Below the pieces are notes generated by a model, which made no database searches, had not been told where the DNA came from, and was given only the letters and a program-made list of their open reading frames with translations. DNA of 64,000 nt, taken from an uncultured Pseudohongiella sp. GTDB lineage: Bacteria; Pseudomonadota; Gammaproteobacteria; Pseudomonadales; Pseudohongiellaceae. The stretch covers positions 3,330,438-3,394,437 of the forward strand of contig OX638341.1 in assembly GCA_951812965.1 (NCBI GenBank). Reading direction: 5' to 3'. Position numbers and translations under genes: made by a program. How positions within the stretch are numbered: the stretch's first letter is position 1; the number at the start of each line of letters is the position of its first letter. Positions 25,816 to 33,489 of this stretch are shown here, piece by piece.

Positions 25816-27354
25816 ATGACAAAAGCCGGTAAACGGCTGCTCATCCTGCTGTTGCCGCTGTTGCTTCTGCTTGCGGCGGTCGCCTTGCTCCGGCTTTACG
25901 CCACACCCATTGCCCATAGGGCAGCCGCCAAATACCTCGAAGACTTCGATTTCGAATTGCGTCGGTTCGACCGACTCGAACTGCGCCTCGATGGGCTCGA
26001 TATTGCGGGATTGACGCTGGCGCGCGAAGGGCTGACGCTGGACTTTTCCGGAATCAGCGCCGATTTCGCCTTGCCCCGGCTTGAAAAGATCGAAGTCGAT
26101 CTTCTGCACCTGACGATTCCCAAGCGCGAGACGGGCGGCGGGGAGCCCGTGCCGGATGCCGCCATTGTATTGCAGACCTTGCATGAATTACCGGTGAGAG
26201 AGTTGGAGGTCGCCGAATTGCGCCTGGCTGCGGGCGGAAGCGAATTCCATGGCAGTTTGCGCGCATTTACAGCTCCATTGCGAGTCGAACTGGACATCGA
26301 ATCTCCATGGCCACTTTCGCTGCAAATGGTCAGCACCGGAGCGGACAGCATCAATGCCGTGCTGGACGGACCCGGGGGCCTGCAAGCCGAATTTGAAGGA
26401 AGCGCATTCGACGACGGCACGGGTTTCGCCGCTATCGATGTGCCTGAATTCCGCTTGAGCGGCGAAAACCCCATGTCGTCATTGCTCCCGCTCGAACTGT
26501 TCTCAACTGAACCGCTCCGGGGCGATCTTGTGGCTGGCGCCATCTCCGGGGCAGGCAGCTTCGGGTTTAACGGCGAAGGATTCGAGGGTGGCATCCTGTT
26601 CCGGCTTGAAGACCTGAGCGGATATTTCGCGGAAACCGCCTTTTTCGATCTCGATACCGTTCTGGAAATCGAACTCACCCCGGATTTCGCCCTGCGCAAT
26701 GCGGCGCCGCTCGAAGCGAGCCTGGCCCGGGTCGATTCGGGTCTGCCGCTGGAGGACCTGCGTTGGAATTACGAATTCGACAGCGCAAGCGGCGTGCTGG
26801 AGATCCACCGGCTACAGGCCGCCTTGCTCGGCGGAACGGTCAGCCTGCCTACCCTGCGCCTCGACCGCGGCCAGTTGGAGAATTTGCAGCCGCCGGTGGC
26901 GGTAAACCTGGTACTCAGCGATGTGGACCTCGCCCTGGTAACCGGTCTGGCCGATTACGACGAACTGGCCGTTACCGGCCGGGTCAGCGGCTATCTGCCG
27001 TTGCGCGTCGGGCCCGACGGCATACGCATCGAAGACGGTCTGATCGGAGCCTTGCAGCCCGGCGGAACGATTCGATATACGCCGCAACAGCCCGCCAGCG
27101 ACCCGCGCATGCAGACCGTCAACGAACTGCTGTCCGACTACCGCTTCGAGACGTTGAACAGCTACGTACGGCTCGATGAATCCGGCGAATTGCTCCTGCA
27201 AACGGAAATCACCGGAACCAATCCCACAGTGAACCCGGGTCAGCCGATCAACCTGAACGTGAACATTTCCGATAATATTCCCGAACTGTTGCGCAGCCTG
27301 CGCGCGGGCCGGGAGATTTCCCGGATGCTCGAAGAACAATTGAACCGGCAATGA
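25816..27354 (+). CDS. ydbH: YdbH-family AsmA-like envelope protein
   Basis: 512 residues: an N-terminal membrane helix (about 8-27) and a long repetitive beta structure as in AsmA-like proteins that bridge the inner and outer membranes. The C-terminal signature is clear: GGTIRYTPQQPASDP and NPTVNPGQPINLNVNISDNIPEL, which match the end of E. coli YdbH. It is shorter than the E. coli protein (about 880), so the bridge would be shorter or middle repeats are missing. In E. coli YdbH works with the lipoprotein YnbE and YdbL in lipid trafficking. Those two genes are encoded 3.9 kb away at 31222-31749 rather than alongside. Its last bases overlap the GST gene start. Confidence 0.85.
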   Translation: MTKAGKRLLILLLPLLLLLAAVALLRLYATPIAHRAAAKYLEDFDFELRRFDRLELRLDGLDIAGLTLAREGLTLDFSGISADFALPRLEKIEVDLLHLTIPKRETGGGEPVPDAAIVLQTLHELPVRELEVAELRLAAGGSEFHGSLRAFTAPLRVELDIESPWPLSLQMVSTGADSINAVLDGPGGLQAEFEGSAFDDGTGFAAIDVPEFRLSGENPMSSLLPLELFSTEPLRGDLVAGAISGAGSFGFNGEGFEGGILFRLEDLSGYFAETAFFDLDTVLEIELTPDFALRNAAPLEASLARVDSGLPLEDLRWNYEFDSASGVLEIHRLQAALLGGTVSLPTLRLDRGQLENLQPPVAVNLVLSDVDLALVTGLADYDELAVTGRVSGYLPLRVGPDGIRIEDGLIGALQPGGTIRYTPQQPASDPRMQTVNELLSDYRFETLNSYVRLDESGELLLQTEITGTNPTVNPGQPINLNVNISDNIPELLRSLRAGREISRMLEEQLNRQ

Positions 27355-28001
27355 AAGAATTACCGACAATCCAACTTTGGGGCGCGGGGACGACGAGAAC
27401 CTTCCGTCCGGTCTGGACCGCGGAAGAACTGGGTCTGGACTATCAACACATCCCTATTGGTCCAAGAACCGGCGAGACGCAAACCGAGGAATACATTCGG
27501 CTGAATCCCAAACAGAAAGTGCCTTGCCTGGTCGATGGCGACCTGGTGTATTCCGAAAGCGTCGCCATCTGTCGCTATCTGATCGCCCGTTACGGAGACG
27601 GATCGACGATCACGGCCCCGGAAAGTCTGGAGATGTGCGCCAGGGAAGACGAATGGGTATGCTATGTCTATGGCGAACTCGATGAAACGAGTCTCTACGT
27701 CATGCGCCGCCACGACGCCCTCAGCCAGATATTCGGCGAGGCCCCGCAAGCGGTCGCATCCGCCAGAACATATGCCGCGAAGCACCTCGCCCTGATTGCG
27801 GCTCATCTGAAGAACCGGAACTTTGTTGTGGGCGACCGGCTCGGGCTGGCCGATATCATCCTGATGTCGTGCCTCGACTGGGCGGCGCGGTACGGCTTCG
27901 ACCTGCAGGACTCGCTCCTGAAGTATAAAGACTCGATCGAACAACGTGAGGCCTACCGGAAGGCCTATGCCATCAACTACTCCAAATCCGCGGGAGGATG
28001 A
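27351..28001 (+). CDS. Glutathione S-transferase family protein
   Basis: 216 residues. Its ATG overlaps the ydbH stop by four bases. The N-terminal thioredoxin-like domain has the glutathione-binding Pro and Ser: QKVPCLVDGDLVYSESVAICRYL. The C-terminal helical domain carries NFVVGDRLGLADIILMSCLDWA, the conserved N-capping motif of GSTs. The catalytic Tyr/Ser/Cys near the N-terminus is not obvious; the T-R-T-F-R-P segment sits in its place. It is followed three bases later by a CoA-transferase gene, suggesting a catabolic role such as thiol-dependent isomerisation rather than detoxification. This is inference. Confidence 0.88.
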   Translation: MKELPTIQLWGAGTTRTFRPVWTAEELGLDYQHIPIGPRTGETQTEEYIRLNPKQKVPCLVDGDLVYSESVAICRYLIARYGDGSTITAPESLEMCAREDEWVCYVYGELDETSLYVMRRHDALSQIFGEAPQAVASARTYAAKHLALIAAHLKNRNFVVGDRLGLADIILMSCLDWAARYGFDLQDSLLKYKDSIEQREAYRKAYAINYSKSAGG

Positions 28002-28004
28002 ATA

Positions 28005-29198
28005 ATGGGACCGCTGGCAGGCATGCAAGTCCTCGATCTCACAAGCATGGTTTCCGGCCCCGTGGCGGCGGCCATGCTGGCCGACCAGGGTGCTGAAGTC
28101 ATCAAGGTCGAGCCGCCGGGAGGCGAACAGTTGCGATACCTGGGGCCGCCGCTGAACGGACTTCCGCCTGCCTTTTTCTCGTGTAACCGCGGCAAGGAAT
28201 CGATTGCAGTGGATCTCAAGAAAGAGGCCGGCAAGAAAGTACTCTGGCAACTCGTCGAGAAGGCCGACGTATTGCTGCAGAATTTTCGCCCCGGCGCCAT
28301 GGAACGCATGGGATTCGGCGAAGCAGTGGTTCGCGCCCGCAACGAACGTATCATTTACGTCTCGATCAGCGGTTTCGGCGAAACCGGACCGTATAGCGAT
28401 CAACGCGTCTATGATCCCGTGATACAAGCCCTTTCCGGCGCGACGGACATTCAGGCGAACCGCCTGACCCGGGAACCCGAGATGTTCCGAGTCATCATCG
28501 CGGACAAGGTTGCCTCGCTGACCGTGGCCCAGGCGGTCTCGAGCGCCCTGTTTCACAGGGAAAGATCCGGTGAAGGGCAGCACATCAAGCTGTCCATGCT
28601 GGACGCCATGCTCGCCTTCCTCTGGCCCGAGGGCATGGGCGGATTAACCTACGCGAATGCCGAGTACGATCCTGCGGAAAGGTCGGGTTCGATGGATCTG
28701 ATATACGCGACCCGGGACGGATACATAACGGCAGGCGTGATATCCGACAAGGAATGGGTCGGCATGTGCCGGGCGATCGACCGGGAAGATCTCGTGGACG
28801 ACGAACGATTCTCGACAGCTCGCGCCAGAGGGCGGAACACACAAATTCGTAAGGAGATAACTCGCGAGGAAATCTCCAAGTGGCCGAGCAAGGAGATTCT
28901 GGCGCGTCTGAACGAAAACGATGTACCCAATGCGCCTTTGCTCAGACGTACGGAATTGCTGGACAACGAGCAAATCGTCGCGAGCGATTCGATTGCCAGA
29001 ACCGAGTATGAGGGGTACGGTGAAGTCCGTCAGGCGCGGCCGGCGGCGCGATTCAGCAGGACGCCGAGCGCGGGCCGCGGGCCGGCGCCGAAGCTCGGTG
29101 AACATTCGCTCGATATACTTGCGCGGCTTGGATATTCTGAACAGGAGCGGCGGCGACTTGTGGAGCAAGGCGTCGTTGTCAAAGGAGAAAACGAATGA
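28005..29198 (+). CDS. CaiB/BaiF-family CoA-transferase
   Basis: 397 residues, family III CoA-transferase. It opens with LAGMQVLDLTSMVSGPVAA and GAEVIKVEPPGG. The catalytic Asp is expected at about 137 in VYDPVIQALSG, and the family run ADVLLQNFRPGAMERMG is present. The C-terminus has LGEHSLDILARLGYSEQE. These enzymes move CoA between organic acids. GGAGG is 7 bases before the ATG. With the overlapping SDR gene downstream and GST gene upstream it likely belongs to a short pathway for activation and oxidation of a carboxylic acid; the substrate cannot be deduced. Confidence 0.93.
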   Translation: MGPLAGMQVLDLTSMVSGPVAAAMLADQGAEVIKVEPPGGEQLRYLGPPLNGLPPAFFSCNRGKESIAVDLKKEAGKKVLWQLVEKADVLLQNFRPGAMERMGFGEAVVRARNERIIYVSISGFGETGPYSDQRVYDPVIQALSGATDIQANRLTREPEMFRVIIADKVASLTVAQAVSSALFHRERSGEGQHIKLSMLDAMLAFLWPEGMGGLTYANAEYDPAERSGSMDLIYATRDGYITAGVISDKEWVGMCRAIDREDLVDDERFSTARARGRNTQIRKEITREEISKWPSKEILARLNENDVPNAPLLRRTELLDNEQIVASDSIARTEYEGYGEVRQARPAARFSRTPSAGRGPAPKLGEHSLDILARLGYSEQERRRLVEQGVVVKGENE

Positions 29199-29962
29199 AA
29201 CCTGTATGTCTGGTAATGGGCGCCGGAGCGGGCATCGGCGGCAGCGTCGCGAAAAGGTTCGCCAGAGAAGGCTACCACGCGGTGTTGTGCCGGCGCACCG
29301 ATGAAGAAGGGCTGCGGAAACTCGTCGCAGAGATTCGCGCGGACGGAGGCGATGCAACCGGCTTTCTGCTTAATGCTGTGCATGAAGATGCGGTCGAGGA
29401 GCGCATCGGCAAGGTCGAGAACGAGATTGGCCCGATCGAGGTAGTCCTGTTCAACCTTGGCGCCCAGATCGGCAATCGCTCACTGGAGGACACGAGCCAC
29501 AAGGCATTCGAACTGGGCTGGCGAATGGCGACCTTCGCCCTGTTTCGCATGGCAAAAGTATTGCTTCCCCTGATGGAACAACGAGGCAGCGGCGCGTTTC
29601 TTGTCACCTCGGCGACGGCCGCGGTCCGTGGCAACGCCGGGCAGCATTCTCACGCTGCCGCAATGGGCGGACGCCGCATGCTTTGCCAGTCACTGAACGC
29701 CGAGTACGCCGCCAAGGGGATACACGTTGCGCACATTTTGGTCGACGGCGCGGTAGATGCGCCCGATACTCTCGGCAAAATGCTGGGCGAGGAGGCATTC
29801 CGGGAGCTCCGCGAAAAACGCGGCCTGGACAAGGACGGATTGCTGCTTCCGGAGAAAATGGCGGAAACCTACTTCCACATAGCCCACCAACACCGCTCCG
29901 CCTGGACCCACGAACTGGATCTGCGCTCCTTCTCCGACCTAGCCTGGTGGAACCACCGCTAA
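29195..29962 (+). CDS. SDR-family protein with His and Met replacing the catalytic Tyr and Lys
   Basis: 255 residues. The nucleotide loop is GAGAGIGG near the N-terminus and LVTSATAAVRG carries the Ser. The YxxxK position aligns with H-A-A-A-M in GQHSHAAAMGGRRMLCQSL, so both catalytic residues are changed. Downstream GIHVAHILVDGAVDAPD replaces the usual VNxVxPG. This matches a divergent SDR branch seen beside CoA enzymes. The ATG overlaps the CoA-transferase stop by four bases and is preceded by AAGGAG. Whether it is a dehydrogenase is uncertain. It is the second atypical SDR in the window after 16302-17021. Confidence 0.88.
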   Translation: MKPVCLVMGAGAGIGGSVAKRFAREGYHAVLCRRTDEEGLRKLVAEIRADGGDATGFLLNAVHEDAVEERIGKVENEIGPIEVVLFNLGAQIGNRSLEDTSHKAFELGWRMATFALFRMAKVLLPLMEQRGSGAFLVTSATAAVRGNAGQHSHAAAMGGRRMLCQSLNAEYAAKGIHVAHILVDGAVDAPDTLGKMLGEEAFRELREKRGLDKDGLLLPEKMAETYFHIAHQHRSAWTHELDLRSFSDLAWWNHR

Positions 29963-29992
29963 ATTTCCAGCCCTCGGGCCTGCACGGTGTGA

Positions 29993-30103
29993 GTCGCCGT
30001 CTGCTGGGCGGGGTGCGGCAGGCGTGCGAGTCAGGACGCCGAGCCCGGAGCCTACAGGGACGTATTTACGGCGTCCGCCGCACCCCGCCCAGCAGATGGC
30101 GAC
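29993..30103. terminator. Long inverted repeat between convergent genes
   Basis: Arms of 27 bases at 29993-30019 and 30077-30103 pair with one mismatch; the inner 19 are perfect (CTGCTGGGCGGGGTGCGGC with its complement). The 57-base interior contains GGACGCC and GGCGTCC, which can pair as a further inner stem. It lies between the stops of the SDR (+) and the threonine dehydratase (-), so it can serve as a two-way terminator. The size and extra inner stem are more like a repetitive element. Confidence 0.7.
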
Positions 30104-30115
30104 GGTTCAAAGTCA

Positions 30116-31069
30116 TTAACCGCTAAGTACTTTACGGAAAACCTCGGCATCGACATTGCCGCCGGTCAGGATAACCCCGATCTTGCCGCCCGCCTGCCTG
30201 CCCCGCTCCTGCATCAGCGCCGCGAAAGCGGCGGCGCCGGAGCCTTCGGCGACATTGTGGGTGCTGCGATACAACATGCGCATGGCCTCGGCGATCTCTT
30301 CATCGCTCACTTCAACCACCCGCGCCGCGCCCTTGCGCACGATTTCGAGCGGTTCCTCCATCGGAACCCGGCAGGCCATGCCGTCGGCCAGGGTATTGGC
30401 GGATTTGGTCGCCACCACCCTGCCCGCTTCCAGACTGCGCGCCATCGCCGCTGCGTTTTTAGCCACCACGCCGATGACTTCGGTTTTCAGTCCAAGCAGA
30501 TCCCGCACGCGAATGACTCCGCAAACCCCGGAACCCATGCCGATGGGCACGTAAACCGCATCGAGCCCGGCAACCGCCTCGAAAAGCTCAAGAGCATAAG
30601 TCGCCACGCCGCGCACGAGCGCGTGATGAAACGGCGGCACGATCATCGCGCCTTCTTTTTCTGCGACGCGAACCGATTCGAGCCGAGATTCTTCGAAGTC
30701 GTCACCGAATTCGATCAATTCCGCGCCCCAACCGGTCATGGCCGCGTTTTTTTCAACGCTGTTTCCTTTCGGCGCGTAAACCGTGACCGGAACGCCGAGA
30801 CGGCATGCAGCAAAAGGTATGCTCTGGCCGTGATTGCCCCTCGTCGCGGTGACGATCTTTTGCGGCAGACCGGGTCCGCGCTGTAATTCATCGAGCAGAA
30901 CAAGTCCGCCGCGCACCTTGAATGCGCCGATCGGCGTGTGATTTTCGTGTTTTAGCCAGACTTCACAGCCGGCAAGGCCGCATAGTCCGGGCCAGCGGTA
31001 CTGCGGCGTCTGCGGCATGTGCCGCACAACAACATCCTTCGCCTGGCGAAGTGCATCCAAGTCAAACAT
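30116..31069 (-). CDS. PLP-dependent threonine/serine dehydratase-like enzyme
   Basis: 317 residues of the tryptophan-synthase-beta fold. The PLP Lys is Lys51 in GAFKVRGG, the substrate loop is TATRGNHGQS, the phosphate cup is GMGSGVCG, and a Ser/Gly-rich LTGGNVD closes the site. There is no C-terminal ACT domain, so it is the short, catabolic (TdcB-like) form, or a related serine racemase or hydroxyaspartate dehydratase. GGGGGAA precedes the ATG. It is convergent with the SDR operon and divergent from ynbE. Confidence 0.9.
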   Translation of the reverse strand: MFDLDALRQAKDVVVRHMPQTPQYRWPGLCGLAGCEVWLKHENHTPIGAFKVRGGLVLLDELQRGPGLPQKIVTATRGNHGQSIPFAACRLGVPVTVYAPKGNSVEKNAAMTGWGAELIEFGDDFEESRLESVRVAEKEGAMIVPPFHHALVRGVATYALELFEAVAGLDAVYVPIGMGSGVCGVIRVRDLLGLKTEVIGVVAKNAAAMARSLEAGRVVATKSANTLADGMACRVPMEEPLEIVRKGAARVVEVSDEEIAEAMRMLYRSTHNVAEGSGAAAFAALMQERGRQAGGKIGVILTGGNVDAEVFRKVLSG

Positions 31070-31221
31070 CGATCATTCCCCCCAATTCGAGGCGCGAAAT
31101 TCTGTCACCATGTAGCGGCCGGGTCAATCGTGTTCAGCAGCGGTTAATGCAATCCTGCGACAATACACACCAGTACTGAACAGACCGATCCGAATTCTGC
31201 GGATCACAAGGAAAACATGAC

Positions 31222-31404
31222 ATGAACCTGATGCGGACATTACCGTTGCTGTTGGCCCTGGCAGGCTGCACGCCCACCGTGCAGGTCGCCGTGCCGACGG
31301 AACCGATCACGATCAATCTCAACGTGCGCATCGAACACGAGATCCGGGTGCAGGTGGAAGAGGAACTCGATGCCTTGTTCAGCGATGACAGCGGTCTGTT
31401 TTAG
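31222..31404 (+). CDS. ynbE: YnbE-family outer-membrane lipoprotein
   Basis: 60 residues. The lipobox LALAGC puts the lipidated Cys at 16. The mature part, CTPTVQVAVPTEPITINL then NVRIEHEIRV, closely matches E. coli YnbE, including the EPITIN and IEHEI runs and the C-terminal LF. In E. coli YnbE multimers bind the C-terminus of YdbH at the outer membrane to complete an intermembrane bridge. AAGGAAA precedes the ATG. It is 9 bases upstream of ydbL. Its partner ydbH is at 25816-27354, separated by four genes, one of them on the other strand. Confidence 0.9.
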   Translation: MNLMRTLPLLLALAGCTPTVQVAVPTEPITINLNVRIEHEIRVQVEEELDALFSDDSGLF

Positions 31405-31413
31405 GAGACACTC

Positions 31414-31749
31414 ATGAGAAAACTCACTACATGGACCACGATTGCATTGCTCGGACTGATACTGGCCGGACCGGCCTGGGCCTTAAGTTTGCGGGAGGCG
31501 AAGGATCAGGGTTTGGTGGGGGAACAGCGCGACGGCTATGTCGGTCTCGTGGCCGGCACTGCCGCCTCCGAAGTCCGCGACCTCTTGAGCGAAGTCAACG
31601 AAGAGCGGCAACGTCGCTACCAACAAATCGCCCGCGACAACGGCATCGAAGTCGAACAAGTCGCGGCCCTGGCCTGGGAACGGGCCGTGCAAGCGACACG
31701 CCCCGGACATTATGTGCAGGATGAAAACGGCAACTGGGTAAGAAAGTAG
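31414..31749 (+). CDS. ydbL: YdbL-family periplasmic protein (DUF1318)
   Basis: 111 residues with a signal peptide ending near AWA (about 23). The mature part matches E. coli YdbL: LREAKDQGLVGEQRDGYVG, then VNEERQRRYQQIA and the C-terminal RPGHYVQDENGNWVRK. YdbL is thought to aid assembly of YdbH and YnbE in the periplasm. It follows ynbE by nine bases with AGGAGA upstream. Immediately after its stop come palindromic repeats. Confidence 0.9.
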   Translation: MRKLTTWTTIALLGLILAGPAWALSLREAKDQGLVGEQRDGYVGLVAGTAASEVRDLLSEVNEERQRRYQQIARDNGIEVEQVAALAWERAVQATRPGHYVQDENGNWVRK

Positions 31750-31751
31750 CC

Positions 31752-31826
31752 GTAGGGGCGAGGCATGCCTCGCCCGGGAATTTGCCCGGATACAGGCTGA
31801 TTCGGGCGACGCATGCGTCGCCCCTG
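31752..31826. repeat. GCATGC-centred palindromic repeat pair 2 (type A then type B)
   Basis: A complete type-A palindrome GGGCGAGGCATGCCTCGCCC is at 31756-31775 and a complete type-B palindrome GGGCGACGCATGCGTCGCCC at 31804-31823, separated by 28 bases. It is between convergent ydbL and the hydroxyacid oxidase gene and may also end both transcripts. The A and B forms differ by one symmetric base pair in each arm. Confidence 0.85.
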
Positions 31827-31860
31827 CAAGAAGCGCAAAGACCGTACTGTATTTCCAAGG

Positions 31861-33009
31861 TCAGTCGAAATGCAGTCGCGAGCGATTCAGCCGTTTGATG
31901 GAATTGCAGCCCATCAGGATCATGTCTCGCTCGATTTCTTCCCGCAGTTTGGTCAGGGCGCGGTCAACCGCGGGCTCGCCGCCCGCGGCGAGCGCGTACA
32001 AATATCCTCGACCAATCATGCAGGCCTTGGCGCCCATTGCCAGCGCCTTCAGAACGTGCGTGCCGCGACGCACTCCCCCGTCGAGAATGACTTCGATGCG
32101 ATCGCCCACGGCGTCGACGATGGGTCCGAGTTGATCGAAAGGCGCCGTCGTTCCGTCGAGCTGGCGGCCGCCGTGATTGGAAATCATGATTGCGCTGGCG
32201 CCGATATCCACCGCGCGGCGAGCGTCGTCCACCGACATTACGCCCTTGATCGCGAACGGTCCGCCCCAGCGCCGAATGGCCTCTTCGGCGTCCTTCCAGG
32301 TGATAGAACGGTCGAACTGGCTGTTAATGTAGTCGACTACCGATATGAGCTTTTTCGTTCCTTCGTCGATATTGGATGAAACGTTGGCGAGCTCGAATTT
32401 CCTCGAAGTCAGATAGTTCAGGCTCCAATGAGGATGCATGAAAAAGCTGAGCATGCTTGCCAGGGTGAAACGCGGCGGGGTAGTCATTCCCGTATGCAGG
32501 TCGCGCTCCCTGTTGCCGGCCACGAGTGTGTCAACGGTGAGGCAGATGGCGGCGAAATTCGCCTCCTTGCAACGGTCGATGAATTCCCAGCTCATCCCCC
32601 GGTCCTTGTGAATGTATAACTGGAAACATTTGGGGCCGGGCGTTTGCGCGCCGATTTCCTCGATGCTCGTGGTGGAAATCGTCGACAGGCTGTACATGGT
32701 GCCATGGCGGTAGGCGGAGCGGCACACCGCGTTCTCGCCGTGATGATGAAACAGCCGCGACATCGCCGTGGGTGAACAGAATACCGGCCAGTCGATATCC
32801 TGCCCCAGCACGTTAACCGACAGATCGAGGTTCGAAAGGTCCGCCAGCGCGTCGGGAATCAGCCGGACCTTGTCGAAGGCGCTGGTATTGCGGTGTAAGG
32901 TGACTTCGTCATCGGCGCCGCCGTCGATGTAATGGAACAGGGGCGCCGGCAGCCGCTTCTGCGCCAGCTTGCGAAAGTCCGCCGGGTTGTTGCAATCGCT
33001 TATACGCAA
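31861..33009 (-). CDS. FMN-dependent alpha-hydroxyacid oxidase/dehydrogenase (LldD-like)
   Basis: 382 residues. The only sensible start is a TTG at 33009, preceded by AGGAG six bases upstream. The fold is a TIM barrel with FMN sites SPTAMSRLFHHHGE and FQLYIHKDRG, the catalytic His and Arg in ISNHGGRQLDG, and ILDGGVRRGTHVLKALAMGAKACMIGRGYLYAL. These enzymes oxidise L-lactate, glycolate or related acids; similarity to LldD (FHYIDGGADDEVTLHRN versus E. coli FHYMDGGAYSEYTLRRN) favours lactate or a close analogue. The upstream region is a 52-bp tandem array, so its promoter must be inside or beyond it. Confidence 0.93.
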   Translation of the reverse strand: MRISDCNNPADFRKLAQKRLPAPLFHYIDGGADDEVTLHRNTSAFDKVRLIPDALADLSNLDLSVNVLGQDIDWPVFCSPTAMSRLFHHHGENAVCRSAYRHGTMYSLSTISTTSIEEIGAQTPGPKCFQLYIHKDRGMSWEFIDRCKEANFAAICLTVDTLVAGNRERDLHTGMTTPPRFTLASMLSFFMHPHWSLNYLTSRKFELANVSSNIDEGTKKLISVVDYINSQFDRSITWKDAEEAIRRWGGPFAIKGVMSVDDARRAVDIGASAIMISNHGGRQLDGTTAPFDQLGPIVDAVGDRIEVILDGGVRRGTHVLKALAMGAKACMIGRGYLYALAAGGEPAVDRALTKLREEIERDMILMGCNSIKRLNRSRLHFD

Positions 33010-33036
33010 GTTTTTCTCCTTTTTGTGCCAAAGTCC

Positions 33037-33475
33037 GGGCGAGGCATGCCTCGCCCCTACATCGCGTCCGGAGATCGTGGTTCACCTGTAGGGGCGAATG
33101 CCTCGCCCCTGCATCGCGTCCGGAGATCGTGGTTCACCTGTAGGGGCGAATGCCTCGCCCCTACATCGCGTCCGAACATCGCCGTTCACCTGTAGAGGCG
33201 CATGCCTCGCCCCTGCATCGCGTCCGAACATCGCCGTTCACCTGTAGAGGCGCATGCCTCGCCCCTGCATCGCGTCCGGAGATCGTGATTCACCTGCAGA
33301 GGCGCATGCCTCGCCCCTGCATCGCGTCCGGAGATCGTGATTCACCTGTAGGGGCGAATGCCTCGCCCCTGCATCGCGTCCGAACATCGCCGTTCACCTG
33401 TAGAGGCGCATGCCTCGCCCCTGCATGGAATCCGGAGAATGTGATTCACCTGTAGGGGCGACGCATGCGTCGCCC
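33037..33475. repeat. 52-bp tandem array of palindromic repeats (about eight units)
   Basis: CACCTG recurs at 33083, 33135, 33187, 33239, 33291, 33343, 33395 and 33447, each exactly 52 bases apart. Every unit has a palindrome-like core around GCATGCC or GAATGCC (for example GTAGAGGCGCATGCCTCGCC) and a 30-base linker in two linked versions (GGAGATCG and GAACATCG forms). The array begins with a full type-A palindrome (33037-33056) and ends with a full type-B (33456-33475). It fills the gap between the copper monooxygenase stop and the hydroxyacid oxidase start; no gene is within it. Confidence 0.95.
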
Positions 33476-33489
33476 GCGATTTTGATCGC

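Noticed and set aside
27360-28583. 407-codon minus-strand frame opposite the GST and CoA-transferase genes
   Set aside because: Antisense shadow of two well-recognised plus-strand genes.
31187-31205. GATCCG/CGGATC small inverted repeat upstream of ynbE
   Set aside because: A six-base stem around a seven-base loop is too weak to claim as an operator.
33150-33455. Open frame of 101 codons within the 52-bp array
   Set aside because: It is produced by the repeats, uses three frames of the same unit in turn, and has no ribosome-binding site or homologue-like features.
33037-33475. CRISPR array (palindromic core plus ~30-base spacers at even spacing)
   Set aside because: The supposed spacers are near-identical in two recurring versions, and no cas genes are in the window, so it is a tandem repeat, not CRISPR.
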